DNA of 64,000 bases, from assembly GCA_018697195.1 (NCBI GenBank), contig CM031878.1, forward strand, positions 8,966,160-9,030,159. The letters run 5' to 3'. Below the pieces are notes generated by a model. That model was not told the origin of the DNA. It made no database searches and was given only the letters and a program-made list of their open reading frames with translations. A program made the translations under genes and the position numbers. The DNA is from Certhia americana (lineage: Eukaryota > Chordata > Aves > Passeriformes > Certhiidae). Shown one piece after another: positions 1-12,100 of the stretch (the stretch's first letter is position 1; the number at the start of each line of letters is the position of its first letter).

Positions 1-47
1 TAGACATGATGAATCTTTGCTGCTGCTGTTTCTTGCTGCTGGTGCAG

Positions 48-189
48 GTCGCTGTATTTCAAAAACATTGGAATGTAATGGAGAAAATGACTGTGGGGAC
101 AACTCTGACGAAAGAAACTGCGGAAGGAAAAAGACTGTGTGTAACCGAAAGTATGAGAGCATCCCAGGTGTGCAATTAATAGGCAGTGG
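48..189 (+). CDS. C6: C6 exon: second part of LDLRA domain and start of MACPF
   Basis: Acceptor AG at 46-47, donor GT at 190-191; enters with two bases of a split Gly codon and leaves in phase 2. It encodes [20 protein letters not shown] and then the DER-N-C end of an LDL-receptor class A module, with the acidic calcium-binding cluster, followed by a Cys-containing linker into MACPF. Length is 142 nt, the same as the equivalent C7 exon at 53082-53223. The following 679-bp intron shows nothing I recognise. Confidence 0.94.
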
Positions 190-3100
190 GTAAGCCAACT
201 CTGCTAATTTTTTCGTAAGCTTTAGTTGTTACCTCACTAATTTACATGAACAAAATAATTCCTAGTTAGCATGTGAGAGCATTCATTAAAGCATATAATC
301 TCTCAATTTAAAACTTGCAAGAAATTATTGAAAAATACAACAGAACAATCAGACTAGGACTCATCTGCTGCCTCTTCCAGTCCTGCTCTGTATTGCTGGA
401 TGTTGTTTGCCTATGTGACATTTCATACGTTACCAGCTACTTCTATGCTATTAATTAAAGCAATATAAAGCCTAAACATGGGATGCCTGTTCCAAGCAGA
501 CTTGCATTTTTTAATTTAATTTTGATCTCATTGTGGTCCAGTAACATCAATTACGGTAGAAATAGAGAACCAGTAGTTCATTTTCCTAGAACCATTTGTA
601 GGTTCTCCACTTAAGACTGACTGCCTTATGCTGACTTTGGGGTTGTCAAAAAGGTTAGGCATTGCTGAATAGTAGGAAACTGGATTGATGCTAGTGCATT
701 TTTCAGGTGAATTCAGTTGTTGTAATTCCTTTCAAAGCAGTAACATTACCCAGGTGCTCATGCTCTCAATCAAATCTACAACACCTCAATGCAGCTTGAT
801 ACCATGAAGTGTTGAGTCCATGCATCTTTCTGGATGTTATTTAATCTCTGGAAATAATTTTTTGTTAGATTTCACCTTCTGGCAGGAGAGAGCCGAGGGG
901 AAGTTCTTGGCAACTCATTCAATGGAGGACAATGCATAACAGTGAAGCGCAATGAGACAAGGAAATTGTATCGTGTCCCTGCAAATCTGGAGGCTGTCAG
1001 CTTTCAGGTAGTCTCCAGCAGCAGCTCCTAGCTGTAAAACCCTTGCTGTAATCATGATCCAAGTTAAGTGCTCAAGTGCTAGGTAGTACTGTATATTTTA
1101 GAAAAAAGATTTCTCATTCTGGTGAGGTTTGAACATGCCTCAGTTGATGTGTGAAAAGGGAAAAAAATTTCTTGCTCCACTCATCCTTTCAGATCTGTGT
1201 TAACTCAATGCACTGTGTATCAGAGTCAATATGATTGATTTGAGCTTCTCCGGCTTCCTTGTGTCTGTGGCATTATTTTGTTCTGACTCGGTACCAAGGG
1301 CCTTCTCCTAGCCAGACATCATCTAGGCAGAGGTTTGTTCACTCCAAAGTTTATTCCAGCACCACTGCTGTATACCTGAAGTACCAATGGCCACAGCTAC
1401 TGACTCCAGCTTCCCTCCTGCAGCCTTGGGACCCAGTTCCTCCCTGAGTCATTTCAACCCCTCAGTCCTGCCTCTCCCCTCACAACCCCTCCACAGTCCA
1501 GTAAGGAAAGGAGGCAGGCACTGAGCCTGGGGAACAGGAGGACAAAATATACACAGCCTAGAGAGGAGGCTTGCAGGACAAGGTGGAGAACGACCAAAAT
1601 GAGTATGGAGTATATCTTAACAAAAAATCTAGGAACCACTAATACCTTGTTCATTGACACTAAACATTCAGAAAATGCTTTGAACACAGTGCCTGGGGCA
1701 CAACATTTGGCTGTATACATATGAGCTGGCCCTGTTTGAAGCCAGTAGGAGCCGCATTGGGAAGAAAAGAATGCAGGATGTGAAGAAAGCTCAACTAGTG
1801 AACAAAACCTGATCATTTTTGCCACAGGTGTTATGAGATTTTTAGAATTACTTTCGCAAATGCAACTAAAAAAAACGGACCAATACATTCTACAGAAACT
1901 GCAATTGAATTGGCCATGACATGTAGGATTTGTCAACAGTGGTGAAAAATTACTGTGTGCAGAAATATTCAGGGGGGATAACCAACCTTTGGTTTGTCCA
2001 GGTCTCTTTATAGCCAGTGAGGTTCATTAAGTTACTGGTGTCCATTTGCAGAACTCTTACTGGTTTTTGACATTTACCTTTTAGACTGCATCTTTATCTT
2101 TTACCATTTACTTACTGAAGTTCCAAGAAGGCCCAGTCCTGTGAGCCTCTCATATAGAAGGGTCACTGGACTGGGCCTTCTTGGAACTTCAGTGTATTTC
2201 CCTGCAAAAACATATGACTTCTTGTAAAATGGAAGTGGAGGAGGAGAATGAACCACCTCATATCCCAAAATCCTTAGGAGCTCTATTAAACAAATTGGCA
2301 CATAAGAGGGAAAAAAGTCTCATTTTTCAAAACCACTGGGATTTTCCCAAATTTTGGGAAATAAGTAATTTCTGATCTGATGTTGAGTTTGTCTTAGTGC
2401 TTTGCTCAACACCACCACCACTGGAAGGTGACCAGCTTGATCAATGGGTTTGCTCACAATTCCTCTTCATGTGCCTTTAATCCATCATGCAGTGTAGGTG
2501 CTGACAGTTCAAGTTAAGTTCGAAGACTCTCCGGTGGAAATCTGCTCATTCTAGCTGGAAATTGAGACGAAAGGTCAGGAAGTATTAAACTCTGTCTCGA
2601 ACAGTATAGAAGCCATGGGGCTGGGAAGTAGTCATGGTGTGGATACACCATATATGTCTGGAATTCTTTTAGAAGTGTGTTGAAACAAATTCTTACGGTT
2701 TAGGGCACAGGGGTGAGAAGCTTTATAAGAAAGTGTTACATGCCTTTTTGTTGTTGTATTAATAACAATTAGTAAGTCTGCTTCTTAACTTATATTTGTT
2801 TTGTCTCTTAGCCTTTCTCTGTCTCACCTTTTGTGTTAAGAAGAGTTTTGTAGTTTATTTTCACATCTGAAATAATCAGACATATTTTTTTCCATTAAAA
2901 ACATCAAGAAATCAAGAACTCTTTGCTTAATAGTTTCTATTTCATATTATCATTTATGCAGGTGCATTTTTCTTTACTGAATTGCCAGGTAACAGATGAA
3001 GAGGATGATGTAACATCAGATTTCTACAAAGATTTAACTCCCCTGAGTGATAGTGCTTCTGACAGTAGTTCATCCACACGTAGTGGTAAACATTCTTCGG

Positions 3101-6100
3101 GTATCCCATTTTTATTCTCAAAAAAGACACAGGTCCGGGTTACATCATCTTCCTCCTTCAAGAAAGCCATTAAAGCCTCATATGAAAAGGTAATGGAATG
3201 TTGCCTTCAGTTTCTTTCTTTCAATTGATTTCTGTCTGCTCATGTCAGAACTGAGCTGCCAAAGGCTACTTTCCCTATCAAGACATTGGCCCACTAGAAT
3301 TAGGTATTTAAAAAATCCTCTTCTGACATATTCATGGTTGTAACATACCTGTTGTAATGTATCATGGGTTTAGTACAGGAAAACATAGGCTTATTCACTT
3401 TTAAAAGCACAGATTTGACATAATCATATTGAGTAAACCAGTGCTTCCCCTATCCTAATTATAGATTAAGAGGGTATAATACCTAACAGTAGCAGGCAAC
3501 ACAAATAGTAAAGGGAGTGCATTCAACAGTATTATACATATGCATGTACTGGGTATTAATGTCCTTTTTTTTTTTTATTTGGCAACTAACTTGAATATTG
3601 GAGTCTCATATCTGCCAAGATGCATTTGGTCATACAGATAATCTCAGAAATAACACACCCACAGAAAAGTTTCTCAGAACAGATGACATAGTTCCCATAA
3701 GATTCTGTGCTTTTAAAGCAAAGAAATATTTGTAGGGTAAAAGATTATATATTTTCATAGCTTAATGGCAGTAAATGATGGGCTATTGTTTGCACTTCTG
3801 CATGGGAAAGGCCATGGGACTAAAGGGAGCTAAGGCCTGTTGAAACTCAGGAGTTCTAATGCAATTACTGTGAAACTTTTTGCAAAAGTATTAATTGTAA
3901 CATTAAGATTTCTTATGATGAAAATTTGCTGCAGGCCTTACTCACTTGCCTTAATGGACTGTTCAAGCAACTTGATTGCTTGAACAGTCCATTGTTTCTA
4001 GTTTGAATGCAGCTCTCCTTCCAGCTGCTGGAAACCAGTTCACTTTCATGCCCATGTAGATACCTGTACATAGATCAGGCTGCTCTCTTGTACAATTGGC
4101 AAGTTTATTTTCTGTAGCTTTTTATTGGCTTAAAACAAGACCAGAGCTAATTATGAAAATGTTAGTTTAGGTTAAACTTCCAAGATAAAAGTTCTTTTGC
4201 ATATACATTGTTTTTCAGCATTGTTGTCATGGAAGGTGGTGAGGTACAGGAACAGGTTGCCCAGACAAGCTGTGGATACCCCATCCCTGGCAGTGTTCAA
4301 GACTGGGTTTGATGGGGCTTTGAGCAACCTGGTCCAGTGGAAGTTGTTTCTGCCCACAGCACTGGGGTTGAACCTGGATGGTGTTTAAGGTCCCTTCCAA
4401 CCCAAACTGTTCTATGATTCTTTGAAATCAGAGAAACCCACCAATAACTTAGTTTGGTGTTGGCTAAAGATGACACAGTTTTAAATCATTTCTTAATTAT
4501 GAATCCACAGCAGGGCTATTACCTTGGGTCTTCTTTGTGTTATCTACTATATCAGCCAGGAAGACTCTATTTTTATCTCTATCTCCATAAATTGTATTAG
4601 TGAGTGTTTGTAGGTAGATGTGTACTTGTGTATGTTTGAGAGACCTACAAGTAAACGTGCAACACTTCATTATATAGTGAAAAAAGAAGACTATATTGAT
4701 CACTTAAAAGGAGGAACTTTCCTGCACTTTTGAGACATCTCTTTCAGACCTATATGCTAAAATATGTATAAATAAGATATAAATATATACATAAATATAT
4801 ATACATGATATGCATATATATGTTGCATATATGCATATAAATGAACATATTGCATATAAATATATGCATAAAAAATGTACATGACTATCCCAGGGTCTCT
4901 AGAGGGTTGGAACAACTTGAAGTGCCATGCATTTCTCCATACTGGCATGGAAGAACTATAAAGACTTGATTTTTTTTAAGTTTATTTTTATTTACCAGAA
5001 AATTTTTAGCTAAGTGGACTGGTCCTCTAGTATGTCTTCATGAGTTCTGATCTTTAATCATAGAATCATAAAATAATAGAATGGTTTGTGTTGCAAGCGA
5101 TATTTAAAGGCAACCTAGTCCAATATGCAATCAGCTGGGACATCCTCAACTAGTTCCTGTTGAACAGAGCCCTGTCCAACCCACCCTTGAGTGTTTCCAG
5201 GGAGGAGGCATACACCATCTCTCTGGGCAACCTGCTTGAGTATTTCAACATCATCATAAAAATTTCCTTCCTTATATGTAGCCTGAATCTACCCTCTTGA
5301 GAACATTACCCCTTCCTCTACTGCTGTAGGCCGTGCTAAAAGGTCTGTCCCCAACTTTCTTATAAGCCTCCTGAAAGTATCACAATACTACGGAGGTCTC
5401 CCTGGAGGTTTCATGCTGAATAACTTTTTCAGTGTGTGTGCCCAAAACAGAGTTGATCCAGCCCTCTGATCATTATTCTTGCCTTCCTCTGGGCTCACTC
5501 CAGCAGGTCCCTGTCCCTCCTGTGCTGTGCCCCAGCTCTGGATGCAGTGCTCCAGGTGTGTCTCAGCAGAGCAGAGCAGAGGGGCAGAATCCCCTCCCTG
5601 CCCTGCTGCCCACAGGGCTCTGGATGCAGCCCAGGACACGTTTGGCTCTCTGGGCTGGCAGTGCCATGGCCGGGGCATGTCCAGCCTCTCACCCCCAGCA
5701 CCCCCAAGTCCTTCTGGGCAGGGCTGTTCTCAGTGAGTTCTTCTCTCAGCCTGTACTCATGCCCAGGATTTCCCAGATTGTTACAAGCGCATACTGAAAC
5801 CAGCTAAAGTTTTAGAATCAACTTTTGCCAAAGTGGCCCAGGATTTTGTGTGGCATTACTGAAATGTTAACCATTGAGAATTGAGAAAGTGGAGTGGAGC
5901 AGAGCAGTAAAATACAGCAGAAGAAGATATGTATAAATCACAAAGTATTTTATAATGAATCTTTCCTATCTGCCAGTTGCTTATTTGCTCCAGTTTTCTG
6001 CCCCTCCTTTTTCTCTTGATCTCTTTGCTTTGGTCTTGTGCCATTAGTACCCCTTGCCACTTTGCAAGTTCCTTCTTTCAATATTTTCTATTTGTTTCCT

Positions 6101-9100
6101 TTCTAATTAGTACAACATTAACATAAATGGACTGCAGCATTGCAAAATTGTATGAATAAGCTCTTTCAAAAGCATGTATGATTTCCTATGTGTAAGAGAT
6201 GTCCTATGCCTCAGGATATCCTGTGATATTCTATGATTCTATGTTTCCACTGTTTCTTTTTTTTTTTTTTCTTCCTCTCAAATTAACAACCTGACACTTG
6301 AACTCAAGGAGGTCTTTATCCCTATGTTTAGTTTTAGTTTTAACAGACTGCTAAATACCCACTCACCAGATTAGCTGCAAATAACCCATAGACAGTTAAA
6401 AGGGGGAGCCTTCCTCAGAATCTTTTGGTCATCTTACCAATTGCTGGTTAGGTTTTTGTATGGCAGGAATCCTTTTGAATTGGTAGGTGCCTGGTGAGCC
6501 CTATTTTTTAGTGGAATGCAAATACTGGAATATTTGCTATATACTCCCACAACGCAAGGGAGCCCCCAAGAACCTTGCAGAACTCTTGGAAAATCCAAAG
6601 CTTCTTTGTTCATGGTTAAAATATCATGATAACAGGATTATTTTGTTCTTGGAGTGTATCTCGGGACATACTCTTGGCTCCTCTAGTTTCTGCACTTACC
6701 TCTTTCTGAAGTTGCTAAGACTCCCCTTTTCTTATTTCTAGAATTCCAACTTTATTAGAGTCCATAAAGTAATTTCTGTTGCAAACTTCACAATGAAGCA
6801 GTCAGATCTGCAGCTATCAGATGTCTTTCTAAAAGCACTTAACCATCTGCCTCTGGAGTACAACTATGCTTTATACAGCAGAATATTTGATGACTTTGGC
6901 ACTCATTACTACACCTCTGGGAAGATGGGTGGTTCCTATGATATTCTTTACCAGTACAGCTCTGAGGAACTGCAGAACTCCGGTATGTAATCTTTAAGAA
7001 AATATCATTATTTGTTTAACAGCTTTTGTTACCCCTGTTTTTAGGTCTTACATCATGGAGTAAGTTCTCTAACAACAAAAAATTCTTTAGACTTTCACAG
7101 ACTCGTTAATTACTCACATTGCTTGCATATAGAGCAAGAAGACATTTTTGCTCTACACTGTATTTGAAAAGTTCAGGAGGTTCCTTATTTGGTAAATGTC
7201 ACTGTGTTCAGGGAAACCACTTAAGACCTTCAGACCAAGACCAGGTGCCACCAGGAAAAGGGGTTCCAGCATCCTATAGCATGGGACTGAGGTCTGACAG
7301 GTATAAGGGGTACATTTTGGGATGCAGCCAATAAAGTTGATTGTTTGCATTAGAAATGACTTTAAAATTTTCCCATGACTGCTAAACTGTCAAAATGAAA
7401 AGAATACTATAAAAATGGAACTCTAAAGTTAAAAGCTGTGACCTTTAATGCCACTGCTGTAACTTGCATGGGCATGGGAAGGTAGTTGAAGCATGTCTCT
7501 GTCCAACATTGTACATGGGGAAGCATGTGCCTGCTGTAGTGAAGTCTCCAGGGGCAGGTGAGGAACAGAGGAAGCTGCTGGCTCACCTCAGTGTGGGAGC
7601 CTGGGCACGGTGCCTGCTATGTATCATGGTTATGGTGATGAAGATGCTGTGGTATTTCTAGGCCTGTCAATTGAGGAATCAACTGAGTGTGTCCGAACTG
7701 AAACAACCAGGCGTGTGCTCTTCAGGAAGAAAAAGAAAGTCAGTACCAGATGCACCACAAACAGGATGACTGTGACACATGAAGGTGACCATGATGAGAA
7801 CAGGGCCCATGTCCTGTTGCTTACCCTGAGAGATACCATTTCCCTCAGCTGCCCCAGGTGACCTCTCAGCTTTGATGAATTACAGATCCTCTTCTACCAC
7901 TGTCAGAGGAGCCAGTGTTTCATTTTCTGTCTCTGATACAAGCACTGAAATCATATTCTTATTTGCAAAAGAAATTATGATGTAGGCATCCTATTTCTCT
8001 GCTTTGGAGCACCATCATTGGGGATCTGGTGGCACTGGCTCTCCAGCAGGTCACTGGTCTGTCAAACATTACCCCTGGGTCCAGGGCCAGGAATGCTGAA
8101 CTGAAAAATGATCAAAGCTAGAAATTTATGTCCATGACTGGGCCCCTGATCTTCTTTAAGGGTTGCTTAGAGCTCATTGAGAGAGTTGGGCAGCAGTAAC
8201 ACACTCCCTGACTTTACCTTCCCACCTTCCTCATGCCAAGCAGACATTTAGGTGCTAGGGTGCCAAAAATGTCTCAGAAACTGCAGAAAGCTGGCACATT
8301 TTCCATGAGAGGAATGGATTCCATGGCAGGAATCATGTTCTACATCTAAGGATAGGAATTTCATCACTTCCACCATGTTTTTTTCATCAGTAGTTGGTTA
8401 ATATCTGTTACTTGGATCTTTACAGACAGGAGTAAACCTGTCATGCTATGTGTTCTAGAGGCATCCTGCCATTCTGTGCATTCTAGAGAAGGCTGCTTCA
8501 TCCTCTGCATTTTCCACAACTGTCTTACACTCTGAATATTCCTATGGCTCAGGTCTCAAACACCTTCATTTGGAATATTATCACAGGCTGCTGTCATAGC
8601 AGGCAGGGATTGTTCTTCTGAGCTTCGACTTCATTTTTCCAAGGATAGTTTCAAAAAATTAATCTTAGTGTATTCTTTAATATACTAAGCCTCTTATAGG
8701 TCTCTTATACTTTTTCTTGTAGTTTTGTTGTCACATCCACTGTCTTTGGAAGCCTTTGTCTGAAAATACTGTGATGAAATCGTCTTTCAGGTTCCATTTT
8801 GGAGTCAGCTGAACGATCAGTTTCGCTGGTAAAAGGTGGCAGGTCAGAGTATGCGGCAGCTCTGGCTTGGGAGAAAAAAGGAGCTTTTCCAGGACACAGA
8901 GTCTTCACAGACTGGCTGGAATCAACAAAGGACAATCCTGTGGTGATTGACTTTGAGGTAAGAGAAGAACAAGAAAAACACTGAGATAGCAAAGACTAAC
9001 TGGTTAGCAGATCTTCATAGAGCTGTGCAGATATTTTTTCTTGTAAAGAGGGAAGATGCTGTGTACAGTGTGAATGCACATAAATATGGGTATAACATGC

Positions 9101-12100
9101 ACATACAGAACTTCCCTTAGGACAACTTCTCGTGCATGTTGGTTTACAAGGCACACTGGTTTTGCATTGTCCACAGACAGTAGGATTAAGAGTGAGGAAT
9201 GTGAATTAATTGCTCCAGCACCAGCAGGAGCTCAGGCATAGGCAGGGGTTAGTTACTGTGCAGGAAAACAGTGCATGGGATCATCCCCTTGTCAGGCCTA
9301 TGTTGCAAAGTATGTCACATAGCTAAACTAAAATAAAACAGCAACACCCTCTATCTCTGTCCTGCTCCTTTAGTGCAGCATTCTGGTGCTGCTGTGAGTG
9401 CACTGAGCTATCTCCCTCCCCAGCTTGTACAGCAGCTGCTCAGCAGCACTTGAGGCAAACAGCAAAACCTGCCTGAATGCAGCATCCACTGAGGTCTCCC
9501 CTGCTGCAGCTGCTGAACTCCTGAAGGCAACACAGGGACATCTGACATGACAGGGGTTGGATGTAAGCAAACCCTACATCACATGTATGTGACGTGATGT
9601 GTGGTAGAGAGGGTCCTGAATTTTAGGACATAGTATCCCACTTGGTTGATTTTCCCCTGGCTCACAGAGTCCTAAATTGGAGAGATAAAAGCATGATGAG
9701 CAGGATAACATATATGTATAGCACTGCTGTGCCCCTTTAAAACATCCATAATTGCAGTGTGATACAGCTTCATAAGTAGGCTCTAGCTCCTTTAAATGCC
9801 CTGGCTACCCCCGTGAGGGCCCTGCCATGTTTTAGTTCCTGCTGGCTGAACAGCTCTCTGCCAGGTGTCGCCCATCGTGGACCTGGTGAGGAACGTGCCG
9901 TGCGCCGTGACCAAGCGCCGCCATCTGAGGAGAGCGCTGCGAGAGTATGCGGGCAGGTTTGACCCCTGCCAGTGTGTCCCATGCCTCAACAATGGCAGGC
10001 CTGTGCTGTCTGGCACAGAGTGCCTCTGCCTCTGCCCGGCCGGCACCTATGGCGCCAACTGCGAGACGCGGGCTCCGGGGCACACACCAGGTACGTGGGG
10101 TGGTGGCAGTGCCGTGCAGACATGGTCCGTCTGGTAGCTCTTTGTCAGGGGCTGACCTGCTGTAATATGCCCCTACTGAATCCACAGACCTTCTTACCAC
10201 ATGGTGGTAACCAAAAAGTGTAAGAATAAATGTAGGGATTGCAAACAAAAAGATCAAACTGAATGACTCAACAGGCAGTGTAAGACATGGTAAAATATTC
10301 CTTAGCTACGTAGTAAGGTAATATGAAATGAGTAATTCAGCAATAAGCTGAGATCAAAGATAACTGATGCAAAAAATTAAGAAAACCATTGCTTAGTTTT
10401 CCCTATAGCCTATTATGCTTAAGACTAAATGGCTAATGAACATAAAAGTTGTTGATTACAGTTTAGAAGGAAAACTCAGTTGTCATAAGGAGACAGAACA
10501 TAATAACCATTCTGGAGAATATAAAGAGCAATTTAATGCAAAAACATTTTTTAATTAAATTGGCACTAGGGCCATACCAAAGGGAAACAAAAGAGACATT
10601 ATATATGTTTATATTCCATGACTAAAAGGGAACACAAGGTAAAGTCATCTGTAGGCAGATACACATCACATTATCTGACCCTGATAGAGGAATGTTTCGA
10701 AAGAAAGAAACAACTGAAAACAGAGATGGATACAGAAAGTCTATTGCATGCCAAAAAGAAAGGACGTGTAAGGAAAAAGGTTTAAGCATGTTCCACTGTG
10801 GTTGTCCTGGTACAAGTAATAGCTGCCAGGGGTTAAGAGAAGACAGTAGTAGTCATGTTTTAATTTAATGAGCATGGAATGTAGTTTTGGGGTTTAGACA
10901 TTGTGTTAGAACTCAGATTTATTTGAAAACCCATTAAATAATGACCTGTCTAAGAAACTTGTCAGTACCATGAAAACACACACATCTGGGTGTACAATAA
11001 AAGTATAAAATATGCTGCTTCTGAGTTTTAATGTTACTTGCAATCAAAACTAGAAAGGTAAATCTTTTTTAGGGTTTTATGAAGCAGCAGGAATTTGGCT
11101 GGACACCTTTTGAAAAACTTTATGTTCTAGATGCAATCTACTCCCTTAACACTGTCAATTTTAAATCTTCTGAAAATAGCTGTTATGAATTTACCACCAT
11201 TCCTCTCATAGGTGGCCTTAAAACAAATAATTGTGTATGATACTGGTCTGCCAATAAAAGGTAATGTCTCTTTTATTTCTGGCAGTTGGTGTTGATGGCC
11301 GATGGGGTTGCTGGTCTGAATGGAGTCCCTGCAATACTTCCTTCAAAAAAAGAAGGACCCGGGAATGCAATAACCCCTCCCCAATGAATGGTGGGAAGCC
11401 ATGTGAAGGGCACCAGGAAGAAGAGGAGGACTGTTATGTCTCTGTGTTCACAGACAGGTAAGAAGATCAAAAGATCTCCATTGTCATGGGATAGTTAAGG
11501 AGCTCTCCAGAGTGCTCTGTGACTACCAAGGAGAAACAGCAGACAACTTTTCCCTCTGAATTTCTTCAGAGGGTGGAGCAGAGAAAAGGCAAACTCTGAA
11601 AATCTCTGCAATTTGCTTCACATTTGGGTTTGTTAATTTTTTATTTCTAGAAAATTGCTGATGAATTGCATACTAAGGTATGCCTGTAGATATTGTATTC
11701 TGCTTTGCATGGCTTCTTTTTCAAAGCCAGGGAGAAATCTTTTTCTTCTCTTCACTGGAGTTCGCAATTTCTTTTTTTTTTCTATCCTCTTTTTTCTTAG
11801 AGGATTAGATCTGAACTCAGTCACAGAGAGTTTGGATGACGCTACCAAGTTTCTCTTATTTCCATTTCAAGTATGCCAGATGTACCTTTTCAGCATGGTT
11901 TCAACTCTAAATTATAACCCCAAACTGGCTCAGTTTTTTTTCATCTTCAAGCTCAAGACTTCAGTTTTCCATTGAGACCAAGAGCTGAAACAGGATTTTC
12001 ACTATCCCTGCTGTAATGCAGAGGGGATTCCGGAGTGAATAGGAGAGGATTACAAGCAGTGGGCTCCACTGTTCTTTGTTACTCATGCTCATGGAGATGC

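Larger units (their letters stand above)
3190..6741 (+). other. C6 intron with two CR1 pieces, an inverted repeat and AT-rich DNA
   Basis: This 3.55-kb intron carries the 18-bp inverted repeat at 3953-3993, CR1 pieces at about 4230-4425 (+) and 5057-5775 (-), and a CR1 3'-terminal scrap at 6225-6244. An AT-rich ATATAT/GCATAT stretch lies at about 4775-4870 and a poly(T) run at about 6255-6270. I see no exon in it; the open frames at 5388-5807 are antisense or sense shadows of the GC-rich CR1. Confidence 0.8.

Noticed and set aside
5388..5807. Five overlapping frames on both strands
   Set aside because: All lie in the GC-rich part of a reversed CR1; no protein resemblance beyond that.
9832..10257. 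141-codon minus-strand open frame
   Set aside because: Antisense to the GC-rich C6 EGF exon; the + strand carries the splice sites and the Cys pattern.
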